From NCBI GenBank assembly GCA_026399415.1, contig JAPLQZ010000064.1, positions 1-32,620 on the forward strand: a stretch of DNA of 32,620 nucleotides, in the 5' to 3' direction. The DNA comes from Rhodocyclales bacterium. GTDB taxonomy: Bacteria; Pseudomonadota; Gammaproteobacteria; Burkholderiales; Rhodocyclaceae. Positions 16,048 to 26,034 of the stretch are shown here, one piece after another. Position numbers and translations under genes: made by a program. Under the pieces are notes generated by a model. It was not told where the DNA came from. It was given only the letters and a program-made list of their open reading frames with translations, and did not search any database. Positions within the stretch are counted from its first letter, which is position 1. Each line of letters begins with the position of its first letter.

Positions 16048-17412
16048 ATGCTGCCGCCAATTCCGCGGTCCTCGGTGCGCGACGTCAGTTGGCCGGCGAT
16101 ACCGGGTTCGCGGGCTTCGATGTTGCTGGCGATGCAGTTTCAGCTGGCGCAGAGCCAATGGTGGGATCCCGCGGCGCTTCGGCAGCAGCAGTTTAGGCAG
16201 ATTGGGAATCTCCTTGCTCACGCCATCCACACTGTTCCCTTCTATGGCGAACACTTTCGCACGGCGGGGTACGACCATGCGCGGGATGGGCTCGCACCCG
16301 AAGCGTGGGCGAGCCTTCCCTTTCTGAAGCGGGAGCATATCCAGCGTTACGGTGATGCCTTGCGGAGTCGTCAGGTGTCGTCCGACCATGGGCGGGTTTT
16401 CGACTACGCGACCTCCGGGTCTACCGGCACACCGATACGTTTTTGCAAGACCGAGATCACTGATTTTTTTTGGCGCGCCCTTACTCTTCGCGATCATCTA
16501 TGGCACCAGCGGGATCTGGGCGGCAAACTCGCCGCGATTCGTACCACCGTGAACGAGACCGAGGGCCCCGGATGGGGGCCGGCCACTGATGAAGTGTTCG
16601 ACGCAGGATCCTGCGCCACGCTGAATATCCGCACTGATATCGAAGCACAAGCAAAATGGCTTGAGCGGCAGAATCCGGATTACCTGCTCAGTCATCCCTC
16701 CAATATCATGGCTCTGGCGAAACGTTGCGGCGAGGCCGGAATCCAGTTGCCGCGGTTGCGTCAGGTGCGCACTTTCGGCGAAACGCTGATGCCGGGCTTG
16801 CGCGAGGCTTGCCTGAAGGCATGGGGTGCGACCCTTACGGATGTCTACAGTGCCGAGGAGGTCGGATATATCGCTTTGCAGTGCCCGGCGCATGAGCATT
16901 ACCATATCCAGGCCGAAAGCTTGCTGGTCGAAATACTGGACGAAAAAGGCAAGCCCTGTTCGCCGGGCGAGATCGGGAAGGTGGTGATTACCACGCTGCA
17001 CAATTTCGCCATGCCGTTGATCCGCTATGAGGTCGGCGACTACGCGGAGCAGGGCGAATCGTGTCCATGCGGGCGAGGCCTGGCGGTGCTGAAGCGGATC
17101 ATGGGCCGGCAAAGAAACATGCTGACCATGCCGGATGGGCGGCAGCATTGGCCGAGCTTTCCCGCCGAAGGCTGGCTGCCGATCGCGCCGGTGAGCCAGT
17201 TCCAGCTAGTTCAGCGCGACCTTGAGAGTATCGAGGCCCGGTTTGTCGCCGACAGGCCTGTGACTGCCGATGAGAAGCGGCGGCTTGCCGCTATGCTTCA
17301 CGAGTATTTGCGCTATCCGTTCCGCATCGATTTTGTCCAGATGGAACAGATCGAACGCAAACCGAATTGCAAGTTCGAGGATTTCATCTCGGAGGTGTCG
17401 CCGCAACGATAA
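16048..17412 (+). CDS. PaaK-like AMP-forming ligase (phenylacetate-CoA ligase family)
   Basis: This 454-residue member of the PaaK/CapK branch of adenylate-forming enzymes activates a carboxylate as an acyl-adenylate. The phosphate loop is YATSGSTGTPIRF at residues 120-132; YSAEEVGYIAL is the adenine/acyl region motif. The family's CxCG segment (ESCPCGRGLAVLKRIMGR) and the C-terminal lid region with RKPNCKFEDF follow. The ATG directly follows the hydrolase stop (TGAATG), indicating translational coupling, although no good Shine-Dalgarno lies at the usual distance; GTG 16075 is a possible alternative. Divergence from phenylacetate-specific PaaK and the absence of other paa genes mean the substrate is unknown. 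The 3' end overlaps the convergent downstream gene by 29 bp. Confidence 0.82.
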   Translation: MLPPIPRSSVRDVSWPAIPGSRASMLLAMQFQLAQSQWWDPAALRQQQFRQIGNLLAHAIHTVPFYGEHFRTAGYDHARDGLAPEAWASLPFLKREHIQRYGDALRSRQVSSDHGRVFDYATSGSTGTPIRFCKTEITDFFWRALTLRDHLWHQRDLGGKLAAIRTTVNETEGPGWGPATDEVFDAGSCATLNIRTDIEAQAKWLERQNPDYLLSHPSNIMALAKRCGEAGIQLPRLRQVRTFGETLMPGLREACLKAWGATLTDVYSAEEVGYIALQCPAHEHYHIQAESLLVEILDEKGKPCSPGEIGKVVITTLHNFAMPLIRYEVGDYAEQGESCPCGRGLAVLKRIMGRQRNMLTMPDGRQHWPSFPAEGWLPIAPVSQFQLVQRDLESIEARFVADRPVTADEKRRLAAMLHEYLRYPFRIDFVQMEQIERKPNCKFEDFISEVSPQR

Positions 17413-18436
17413 GTTCCTGTCGCGCAACCTGATCCAGGATGTAGCTGATGGTCAGGTTGTCGAATAGCGCTGAACCGGTGGAGATAAAGACCCGGGGCCG
17501 CGAGGCAGACGGGAGGGCGGACTGGCGCAGCACATGGAACAGGTCGACGAGTTTGTCCGCCGAGATCAGTCCGGCTTTCTGCCACGCGGCGAGATCGCCG
17601 AAGCGCGCGGAATCCAGCGTGTCCACGAAAATATCTGCGCTGCCGACCCATTCCGGTGTCAATTCGCGTTGGTTGTCGGTATCGGCGCCAAGGCTGATGA
17701 CTAATCCCGCACCCCATGCCGGAGGGCGACAAATAGGTTCCCGACTGGTGGTGGCCAGAATGGCAACGTCCGCATCGGGCAGATTTTCCAAGGACACTGC
17801 GTCAACGATCAGTCCGGAAAGCTGGTCGGTGAGTAGCGCCGCAGTTCGGACTGCACGCGCATGGTCACTATCCGCAATACGGATGGCCTCGACACCGCCC
17901 AGCGACGCGGTATAGATCGTGGCGTAGTAGCCGACACGCCCGGCGCCGATCACTGTCAGCGTGCTGCGAACCGGGGCCAGCAGCTTCGTTGCCAGCGCCG
18001 CACAGGCGCCGGTTCGCGCCGACGAAAGCAGGCAGGCTTCGAAAATATGGCTGACGAAGTTTTCGCCGGAATCAATGACAAAAGCCTTGCCGACGGTAAT
18101 TTGGTCCGGAATTTTCTCTTGCAGCGTATTGGTGCCGATGATCTTGACAGTTTTGCAGGCAGTGCCATTCATACGCACAACGCATGGCATGACACGGAAA
18201 TCAGCATCTCCAGGCAGGTCGTGGAAGATCTGTTTTGGCGGAAGTTCGAGCTGGGCATCGCCCCTGGCGATGTCGGCCAGTTGACGGTGCAGCAAGCCGA
18301 GATATTCGGCAGGATTGTTGGTCAGGATGCGGTGCACCTGGTAGTCGTCGAAATAAACGAAGGGCTCCGCGGCGATGCGCAATACCTGCCGCAGCAATTC
18401 GTCGTCTTCAGGCGCCACAAGTTGTTTCATGAGCAT
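17384..18436 (-). CDS. Ornithine cyclodeaminase / mu-crystallin family dehydrogenase
   Basis: This 350-residue protein has the OCD/mu-crystallin layout. The N-terminal substrate domain includes FRVMPCVVRMNGTACKTVKI (the conserved Arg and Lys region). A Rossmann domain follows with LTVIGAGRVGYYATIYTASL, and later DADVAILATTSREP and VISLGADTDNQRELTPEW. The family contains ornithine and lysine cyclodeaminases, alanine dehydrogenases and ketimine reductases, and the sequence alone does not decide between them. Start ATG 18436 has GGAA a few bases upstream; a second ATG (18430) is two codons later. It lies 37 bp downstream of the GntR regulator on the same strand and is probably co-transcribed with it. 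Confidence 0.82.
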   Translation of the reverse strand: MLMKQLVAPEDDELLRQVLRIAAEPFVYFDDYQVHRILTNNPAEYLGLLHRQLADIARGDAQLELPPKQIFHDLPGDADFRVMPCVVRMNGTACKTVKIIGTNTLQEKIPDQITVGKAFVIDSGENFVSHIFEACLLSSARTGACAALATKLLAPVRSTLTVIGAGRVGYYATIYTASLGGVEAIRIADSDHARAVRTAALLTDQLSGLIVDAVSLENLPDADVAILATTSREPICRPPAWGAGLVISLGADTDNQRELTPEWVGSADIFVDTLDSARFGDLAAWQKAGLISADKLVDLFHVLRQSALPSASRPRVFISTGSALFDNLTISYILDQVARQELIVAATPPR

Positions 18437-18473
18437 TGAGTTCCACGGTACCGGCTGCAGCTGTTTTGCCTGA

Positions 18474-19145
18474 TCAGGTGGCGGTTGCCAGCTTTGCCAG
18501 CGCCGCGCGTCCGGAAAGCAGATGGTCGTGCATGCGCTGTCCCGCCAGAGCGGAATTTTTCAGGCGCAGGGCGTCGAGGATTTCGCGGTGCTCCGCCAGC
18601 GATTGCTTCAGGCGACCTTCGAGCCGCAGCGAATCGCGGCGGGTCAGCTTGATGACCTTGCGTGCATCGTCGATCAGTTGCGCCAGATAGCGGTTGCCGG
18701 CGATTTCCTGCAAGGCGGTGTGGAATCGCTGGTTGGCCTCGAAGAAGCGGTCTGCGTTGTTGGCAGCCGCATGCTTTTCGAGTTCCGCATGAATCGCGGC
18801 AAGGCGGGCAAAGTCGGCGCTGGTGGTACGGCGCGCGGCGTCGGCGGCGACCCGGCCTTCGAGCAACGCCATCACCGGGAAGACCTCGTCGATGTCCTGT
18901 TCCGACAATTCGGTCACATAACAGCCGCGGCGCGGCTTGAGCACTACCAGGCCTTCCGCGGCGAGTACTTTCAGCGCTTCGCGCAGCGGCGTGCGGCTGA
19001 TGCCGTACTCCAATGCGAGTGCCTGCTCATCTATCCAGCCTCCGGGCGGAATCTCATGTGCGAAAATCCGGCTGCGCAAACGTTCGGCCACCTGTTCGTA
19101 CAAGGCGGGTGCAGTGAGAATGTGCGAAGATGGTCTTGCATTCAT
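18474..19145 (-). CDS. GntR-family transcriptional regulator, FadR subfamily with FCD domain
   Basis: This 223-residue protein has an N-terminal winged helix-turn-helix (about residues 13-80: ALYEQVAERLRSRIF, IDEQALALEYGISRTPLREA, LKVLAAEGLVVLKPRRGCYV). The all-helical FCD ligand domain carries the usual histidine positions (RFHTAL, AEHREI, MHDHLL) that bind metal or acid ligands in this subfamily. ATG 19145 is chosen because upstream residues in the same frame look non-coding. There is no clear Shine-Dalgarno, and a -35/-10-like pair on this strand would leave almost no leader. It is transcribed divergently from the methylmalonyl-CoA mutase operon, so it is a good candidate for its regulator, sensing a propionate- or methylmalonate-related acid (inference). 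Confidence 0.88.
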   Translation of the reverse strand: MNARPSSHILTAPALYEQVAERLRSRIFAHEIPPGGWIDEQALALEYGISRTPLREALKVLAAEGLVVLKPRRGCYVTELSEQDIDEVFPVMALLEGRVAADAARRTTSADFARLAAIHAELEKHAAANNADRFFEANQRFHTALQEIAGNRYLAQLIDDARKVIKLTRRDSLRLEGRLKQSLAEHREILDALRLKNSALAGQRMHDHLLSGRAALAKLATAT

Positions 19146-19165
19146 AATTATGGATGCAGTATCAT
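19136..19165 (+). promoter_or_regulatory. Promoter of the methylmalonyl-CoA operon with embedded GntR operator candidate
   Basis: TTGCAT (19136-19141), an 18-bp spacer and TATCAT (19160-19165) form a sigma-70-like promoter reading into the mutase gene at 19208. A 22-bp near-palindrome at 19137-19158 lies between and overlaps these boxes. Its outer arms are TGCAT and ATGCA, its core is CATAATTATG, and there is a single mismatched pair. It also covers the start codon of the divergent gntR gene (19145). Binding there would block the operon promoter and gntR itself. Confidence 0.5.
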
Positions 19166-19207
19166 AGCTCCTTGTCAGGAAGTCAAGCGCCTTAAAAAGG
19201 AACAGAC

Positions 19208-21373
19208 ATGAGCAAGGCACCCGAAGTCAACATTCCCTCGATCGAGGCCTGGACCAAGGCGGCTGCCAAGTCTGCGCCCGGTGGCGATGTATCCAAACTG
19301 AACTGGGTTACGCCGGAAGGCTTGACCGTCAAGCCGCTCTATACCAAAGCAGACGTTGAAGGCCTGCCTTACGCCGACACGCTGCCGGGCTTCGCGCCCT
19401 TCCTGCGCGGGCCGCAGGCCACCATGTACGCGGTGCGCCCGTGGACCATCCGCCAGTACGCCGGGTTTTCGACGGCCGAGGCCTCCAATGCGTTTTACCG
19501 TCAGGCGCTGGCCGCTGGCGGTCAGGGTGTTTCGGTAGCCTTCGATCTGGCCACCCATCGCGGTTACGACTCGGACCATCCGCGCGTCACCGGCGACGTC
19601 GGCAAGGCCGGCGTGGCGATTGACTCCGTGGAGGACATGAAGATCCTGTTCGACGGCATTCAACTGGACAAGGTTTCGGTGTCGATGACCATGAACGGCG
19701 CGGTACTGCCGATCCTGGCCGGCTACGTGGTCGCTGCCGAGGAACAGGGCGTGTCTCAGGCGCAACTCTCGGGGACGATCCAGAATGACATCCTCAAGGA
19801 GTTCATGGTCCGCAACACCTACATTTATCCGCCCGGACCATCGATGCGCATCATCGCCGACATCATCGGCTACACGGCGCGGAACATGCCGAAGTTCAAT
19901 TCGATCTCGATCTCCGGCTACCACATGCAGGAAGCCGGGGCGACGCAGGCGCTGGAGCTGGCCTTCACGCTGGCCGACGGCCGCGAGTACGTGAAAACGG
20001 CGATTGCCAGCGGGATGGACGTCGATGGTTTTGCCGGACGCTTGTCCTTCTTCTGGGCGATCGGCATGAACTTCTATCTCGAAATCGCCAAGATGCGTGC
20101 GGCGCGCCTGTTGTGGTGGCGAATCATGGACGAGTTCAAGCCGACCAACCCGAAATCGATGATGCTGCGCACGCACTGCCAGACCTCGGGCTGGTCGCTC
20201 ACCGAACAGGACCCTTACAACAACGTGGTACGCACCACAATCGAAGCCATGGCCGCGGTGTTCGGCGGCACGCAAAGCCTGCACACCAATTCACTCGACG
20301 AAGCGATCGCGCTGCCGACCGAGTTTTCATCCCGGATCGCGCGCAACACGCAGCTGATCATTCAGGAAGAAACCCACATCACCAGCGTAATCGACCCCTG
20401 GGCCGGCAGCTACATGATGGAAAAGCTGACGCAGGACATCGCCGACGAAGCCTGGCGCATCATCGAGGACGTGGACAAGATGGGGGGCATGACGCAAGCG
20501 GTGCAAAGCGGCTGGGCCAAGCTGCAGATCGAGACCTGCGCGGCGCAAAAACAGGCACGCATCGATTCCGGCAAGGACGTCATCGTCGGCGTCAACAAGT
20601 ACAAGCTCAAGGAAGAGGCGGCGATAGACACCCGCGACGTGGACAACCATGCCGTGCGGGACGGTCAGATCGCGCGCCTCAAGCAGATCCGCGCCACGCG
20701 TGACGGCGCAGCGGTAACGGCCGCGCTGGCGGCCCTTACCGATGGCGCAAAAGCCGGCAGCGGCAACCTGCTTGACCTGGCCATCAAGGCCAGCCGGCAG
20801 CGTGCTACAGTCGGCGAAATTTCCGACGCTCTGGAGGCGGTATATGGCCGCCATCGCGCCACCACCCAGACAGTCTCGGGAGTCTATAGTGCAGCGTTTG
20901 GCGAGGATGGCACCATGAAGGAAATCCGCGACCTGATCGACAACTTTGCCGCTGCAGAGGGACGCCGCCCGCGCATCATGATAGCCAAGCTGGGGCAGGA
21001 CGGTCACGACCGTGGCGCCAAGGTCGTTGCCACGGCGTTCGCCGACCTGGGTTTCGACGTCGACGTCGGCCCGCTGTTTCAAACGCCGGAAGAGGCGGCG
21101 CAGCAAGCGATCGAGAACGATGTGCACGCGATAGGCGTTTCGACCCTCGCTGCCGGTCACAAGACGCTGGTGCCGGCGCTGGTCAAGGCGCTACGCGAGC
21201 AGGGCGCCAACGACATCGTGATCTTTGTCGGCGGCGTGATTCCCGCCCAGGATTACGAGCAGTTGTATAAAGACGGAGCCGCCGGCATTTTCGGGCCGGG
21301 TACGCCGATTCCGCAGTGTGCTCACGAGGTCCTGCGCGCCATCCGGGCGGCGCACCTGCCGGCCAGTGCCTAA
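19208..21373 (+). CDS. scpA: Methylmalonyl-CoA mutase (adenosylcobalamin-dependent, single-chain)
   Basis: This 721-residue enzyme interconverts (R)-methylmalonyl-CoA and succinyl-CoA. ATG 19208 follows AAGGAA (19197-19202). The N-terminal substrate barrel contains [58 protein letters not shown] and [20 protein letters not shown], all typical of the catalytic chain. The C-terminal cobalamin domain has Asp598-x-His600-x-x-Gly603 ([11 protein letters not shown]), then [12 protein letters not shown] and [14 protein letters not shown], which is the base-off/His-on B12 site. Length and domain order match active homodimeric or alpha-chain mutases, with no missing motif. It heads an operon with meaB, pccB and pccA, and its start is 62 bp from that of the divergent gntR. 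Confidence 0.97.
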   Translation: MSKAPEVNIPSIEAWTKAAAKSAPGGDVSKLNWVTPEGLTVKPLYTKADVEGLPYADTLPGFAPFLRGPQATMYAVRPWTIRQYAGFSTAEASNAFYRQALAAGGQGVSVAFDLATHRGYDSDHPRVTGDVGKAGVAIDSVEDMKILFDGIQLDKVSVSMTMNGAVLPILAGYVVAAEEQGVSQAQLSGTIQNDILKEFMVRNTYIYPPGPSMRIIADIIGYTARNMPKFNSISISGYHMQEAGATQALELAFTLADGREYVKTAIASGMDVDGFAGRLSFFWAIGMNFYLEIAKMRAARLLWWRIMDEFKPTNPKSMMLRTHCQTSGWSLTEQDPYNNVVRTTIEAMAAVFGGTQSLHTNSLDEAIALPTEFSSRIARNTQLIIQEETHITSVIDPWAGSYMMEKLTQDIADEAWRIIEDVDKMGGMTQAVQSGWAKLQIETCAAQKQARIDSGKDVIVGVNKYKLKEEAAIDTRDVDNHAVRDGQIARLKQIRATRDGAAVTAALAALTDGAKAGSGNLLDLAIKASRQRATVGEISDALEAVYGRHRATTQTVSGVYSAAFGEDGTMKEIRDLIDNFAAAEGRRPRIMIAKLGQDGHDRGAKVVATAFADLGFDVDVGPLFQTPEEAAQQAIENDVHAIGVSTLAAGHKTLVPALVKALREQGANDIVIFVGGVIPAQDYEQLYKDGAAGIFGPGTPIPQCAHEVLRAIRAAHLPASA

Positions 21374-21381
21374 CGCATTCG

Positions 21382-22395
21382 ATGCTACCGATGCCTGAAC
21401 CGGGTCAAGCCGGCACAGAGGCGCAGGACACTTCGCTGGTCGAGGGCCTGCGTGCCGGCAACCGTCGGGCTTTGGCCAAGGCGATCACGCTGGTCGAGTC
21501 GACGCGTCCCGAGCATCAGAAGCGGGCGCAGGCACTGCTCGACACCGTGTTGCCGTATACCGGCCGTTCCATACGCATCGGCATCTCGGGCGTTCCGGGG
21601 GTGGGAAAGTCGACCTTCATCGAAGCGCTCGGCATGGTCCTGATCGAAGTCGGCCATCGCGTCGCAGTACTGGCGGTGGATCCTTCATCGACGGTTCATG
21701 GCGGCTCGATTCTGGGTGACAAGACCCGTATGGAGTTGCTTTCGCAACGTGCGGAAGCCTTCATCCGGCCATCGCCCTCCTCCGGCAGCCTGGGAGGAGT
21801 CGCCGAACATACGCGTGAAGCCCTGTTGCTATGCGAAGCAGCCGGCTACGACATCATCATTGTCGAGACGGTGGGCGTCGGTCAATCCGAAACCGCGGTG
21901 GCAGCCATGACCGATGCCTTCGTTCTGCTGATGCTGCCCAATGCAGGCGATGATCTGCAGGCGATCAAGAAGGGCATCATGGAGCTCGCCGACCTGGTGG
22001 TCTTCAACAAGGCCGACATCGATCCGGGCGCGGCGCAACTGGCCGCCGCGCAAATGCGCTCGGCGCTGTCGATGCTGCATCCGGCATCCGCCAACTGGCA
22101 GCCGCCGGTACTGACGCTATCGGCTATCCGCAAGGACGGCCTTGTTGATTTCTGGCGGGTCATTGAAAAGCTTCGCAGCACGCTGACCGCCAGTGGCGAG
22201 TTTGAAGCAAAGCGCCGCCATCAGGCGCTGGCCTGGATGTGGCAGCAAATAGACGCCGGCCTGCGCGGAAATTTTCGCGAAAATCCGGCCGTCAAGACCG
22301 CTTTGGCCGAGCTTTCAGTTTCAGTTGAATCCGGCGCGACCACGCCGGCGGCGGCGGCACAGCGCCTGCTGGCGCTGGCGAGCCGCAATTTCTAG
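21382..22395 (+). CDS. meaB: MeaB/ArgK-type G-protein chaperone of methylmalonyl-CoA mutase
   Basis: This 337-residue GTPase protects and reloads methylmalonyl-CoA mutase with adenosylcobalamin. Walker A is GVPGVGKS at residues 70-77. Other family features are [53 protein letters not shown] (switch region) and VVFNKADID (the NKxD guanine-specificity motif). The helical C-terminal dimerisation arm is present. ATG 21382 lies 8 bp after the mutase stop; ATG 21391 is possible, and neither has a clear Shine-Dalgarno, which fits translational coupling to the mutase. Older databases call such proteins ArgK, but the setting makes the mutase role clear. Confidence 0.95.
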   Translation: MLPMPEPGQAGTEAQDTSLVEGLRAGNRRALAKAITLVESTRPEHQKRAQALLDTVLPYTGRSIRIGISGVPGVGKSTFIEALGMVLIEVGHRVAVLAVDPSSTVHGGSILGDKTRMELLSQRAEAFIRPSPSSGSLGGVAEHTREALLLCEAAGYDIIIVETVGVGQSETAVAAMTDAFVLLMLPNAGDDLQAIKKGIMELADLVVFNKADIDPGAAQLAAAQMRSALSMLHPASANWQPPVLTLSAIRKDGLVDFWRVIEKLRSTLTASGEFEAKRRHQALAWMWQQIDAGLRGNFRENPAVKTALAELSVSVESGATTPAAAAQRLLALASRNF

Positions 22396-22417
22396 TTTTT
22401 GATCGGAGGGTTTTCGC

Positions 22418-23950
<1,533 letters not shown>

Positions 23951-23965
23951 GCGCCGGAGAAAAAT

Positions 23966-25951
23966 ATGTTCAAGAAGATACTGATCGCCAACCGCGGTGA
24001 AATCGCCTGCCGCGTTATCAAGACGGCCCGCAAGATGGGCATCAAGACCGTCGCCGTGTATTCCGAGGCGGACAAGGACGCCATGCACGTGAGCATGGCC
24101 GACGAGTCGGTCTGCATCGGCCCGCCGCCGTCGAAGGAATCCTATCTGTCGATTGACAAGATCATCGCCGCCTGCAAGCAAACCGGCGCCGAGGCCGTTC
24201 ATCCCGGCTATGGTTTCCTTTCAGAGAACCCCGAGTTCTCGCGCCGGCTGGAAGAAAGCGGCGTGATTTTCATCGGCCCAAAACATTACTCCATGGCCTC
24301 GATGGGCGACAAGATCGCCTCGAAGAAACTGGCGCTGGGGGCCAAGGTCAATACGATTCCGGGCCACAACGCGGCGATCGACACACCCGAGGAGGCGGTC
24401 GAGATCGCCAGGGGCATCGGCTACCCTGTGATGATCAAGGCATCCGCCGGCGGCGGCGGCAAGGGCCTGCGCGTGGCATACAACGACATGGAAGCCCACG
24501 AAGGTTTTTCCGCCTGCAAGACCGAAGCGAAAAATGCCTTTGGCGACGACCGGATTTTTGTCGAGAAGTTTGTCGAGGAGCCGCGCCACATCGAGATTCA
24601 GCTGATCGGCGATGCCCACGGCAATACCATCTATCTGCAGGAGCGCGAATGCTCGCTGCAGCGTCGTCACCAGAAAGTCATCGAAGAGGCGCCTTCCTCC
24701 TTCATCGATCCGGTGACGCGCAAGGCGATGGGTGAGCAGGCGGTGGCTTTGGCCAAGGCGGTGAACTACGAGAGCGCAGGCACCGTCGAATTCGTCGTCG
24801 GCAAGGACAAGAGCTTCTACTTCCTGGAAATGAACACGCGCCTGCAGGTCGAGCATCCGGTGACCGAATTGATCACCGGCGTCGATCTGGTGGAGTTGAT
24901 GATCCGGGTGGCGGCGGGCGAGAAACTGCCCTTTACGCAGGAGCAGGTCAAACTCGACGGCTGGGCGATGGAATGCCGGATCAATGCCGAAGATCCCTTC
25001 CGTGGTTTCCTGCCCTCCACCGGTCGTCTGGTGAAATACATTCCGCCGCCAGAGGTGCATGGCGTGCGCGTCGATACCGGCGTGTACGAAGGCGGCGAGA
25101 TTTCGATGTTCTACGATTCGATGATCGCCAAGCTGATCGTGCATGCAGCAACACGCGATCAGGCGATCGCCCGCATGCGCGATGCATTGAACCAGTTCGT
25201 CATACGTGGCGTAGCCTCCAATATCGCCTTCCAGGCGGCGCTGATGCAGAACCCGCGCTTCCTGTCGGGCGACTTCAACACCGGCCTGATCGCCGAGCAG
25301 TATCCCAAGGGGTTCAATGCCGCCGATGTGCCGCATGCCGATCCGGCGATGCTGGTAGCCGTCGCAGCCGCGATCCATCGCCAGTATCTGGCGCGCAATG
25401 CGACGATTTCCGGCCAGATGCCGGGTCATGCATTTGTCGCCGGTGAAGATTTTGTAGTCATGCTGGGAGCCGCCCAGCATCCCGCCAGGGTGCTTGAAGC
25501 GCAAGGCGGCTGGGATGTCAGCTTCGCCGGCGAGCGCTATGAATTGCGCTCAACCTGGCAGTTTGGCGACCCGCTGTACGTAGGTACGCTCAATGGCCAG
25601 CAGATTTGCATGCAGGTGGAGCGGCGCGGGCTGATTTATAGACTGTTCCACTGGGGCGTGCAGGCGGACATGCAGGTGATGTCGGCGCGCACGGCAGAAC
25701 TGAGAGCGCGGATGCCGATCAAGGCCGCGCCCGATATGTCCAGATTCCTGCTGTCGCCCATGCCCGGCCTGCTGACGCAGATCGCCGTGGTGGAGGGGCA
25801 GGAAGTCAAGGCCGGCGAAACCCTGGCCAAGATCGAGGCCATGAAAATGGAGAACGTACTCAAAGCCGACCGCGATTGCGTGGTGGAAAAGTTGCTGGCC
25901 AAGCCGGGTGAAAGTCTGGCGGTGGATCAGCCCATCATCGCCTTCAAGTAA
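23966..25951 (+). CDS. pccA: Propionyl-CoA carboxylase alpha chain (biotin carboxylase plus biotin carrier)
   Basis: This 661-residue subunit carboxylates biotin with ATP and bicarbonate. Domains in order are biotin carboxylase (FKKILIANRGEIACRVIKTA; the glycine-rich ATP loop KASAGGGGKGLRVAYND; VEKFVEEPRHIEIQLI; FLEMNTRLQVEHPVTE), a linker/BT-like domain (about 490-580) and a C-terminal biotin carrier domain with Lys627 in EAMKMENVL, 34 residues from the end as usual. ATG 23966 is preceded by GGAG (23955-23958). The long biotin carboxylase linker to the carrier domain is typical of PccA rather than AccC. A strong hairpin follows the stop. Confidence 0.96.
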   Translation: MFKKILIANRGEIACRVIKTARKMGIKTVAVYSEADKDAMHVSMADESVCIGPPPSKESYLSIDKIIAACKQTGAEAVHPGYGFLSENPEFSRRLEESGVIFIGPKHYSMASMGDKIASKKLALGAKVNTIPGHNAAIDTPEEAVEIARGIGYPVMIKASAGGGGKGLRVAYNDMEAHEGFSACKTEAKNAFGDDRIFVEKFVEEPRHIEIQLIGDAHGNTIYLQERECSLQRRHQKVIEEAPSSFIDPVTRKAMGEQAVALAKAVNYESAGTVEFVVGKDKSFYFLEMNTRLQVEHPVTELITGVDLVELMIRVAAGEKLPFTQEQVKLDGWAMECRINAEDPFRGFLPSTGRLVKYIPPPEVHGVRVDTGVYEGGEISMFYDSMIAKLIVHAATRDQAIARMRDALNQFVIRGVASNIAFQAALMQNPRFLSGDFNTGLIAEQYPKGFNAADVPHADPAMLVAVAAAIHRQYLARNATISGQMPGHAFVAGEDFVVMLGAAQHPARVLEAQGGWDVSFAGERYELRSTWQFGDPLYVGTLNGQQICMQVERRGLIYRLFHWGVQADMQVMSARTAELRARMPIKAAPDMSRFLLSPMPGLLTQIAVVEGQEVKAGETLAKIEAMKMENVLKADRDCVVEKLLAKPGESLAVDQPIIAFK

Positions 25952-25977
25952 GAAAGTTCCGCGGGACGCAAGGCGGT

Positions 25978-26018
25978 GGCGCTGGCGACACGGCGGAATT
26001 CGCCGTGTCGCCAGCGCC
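25978..26018. terminator. Perfect 18-bp-stem hairpin between convergent pccA and porin genes
   Basis: GGCGCTGGCGACACGGCG (25978-25995) is exactly complementary to 26001-26018, with the five-base loop GAATT. It lies 26 bp after the pccA stop and 16 bp before the porin stop on the other strand, where a bidirectional terminator is expected. Neither strand has a U-tract after the stem, so it may stall or protect mRNA ends rather than act as a canonical intrinsic terminator. Confidence 0.6.
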
Positions 26019-26034
26019 GACTCTCTCTTCACGG

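Noticed and set aside
15103-16497. 464-codon minus-strand open frame across the hydrolase and the PaaK-like gene
   Set aside because: Antisense to two genes with intact catalytic motifs; no domain seen in its translation.
19146-19220. 25-residue N-terminal extension of the GntR regulator
   Set aside because: It would run through the operator/promoter region and the mutase start. The winged helix begins normally after ATG 19145.
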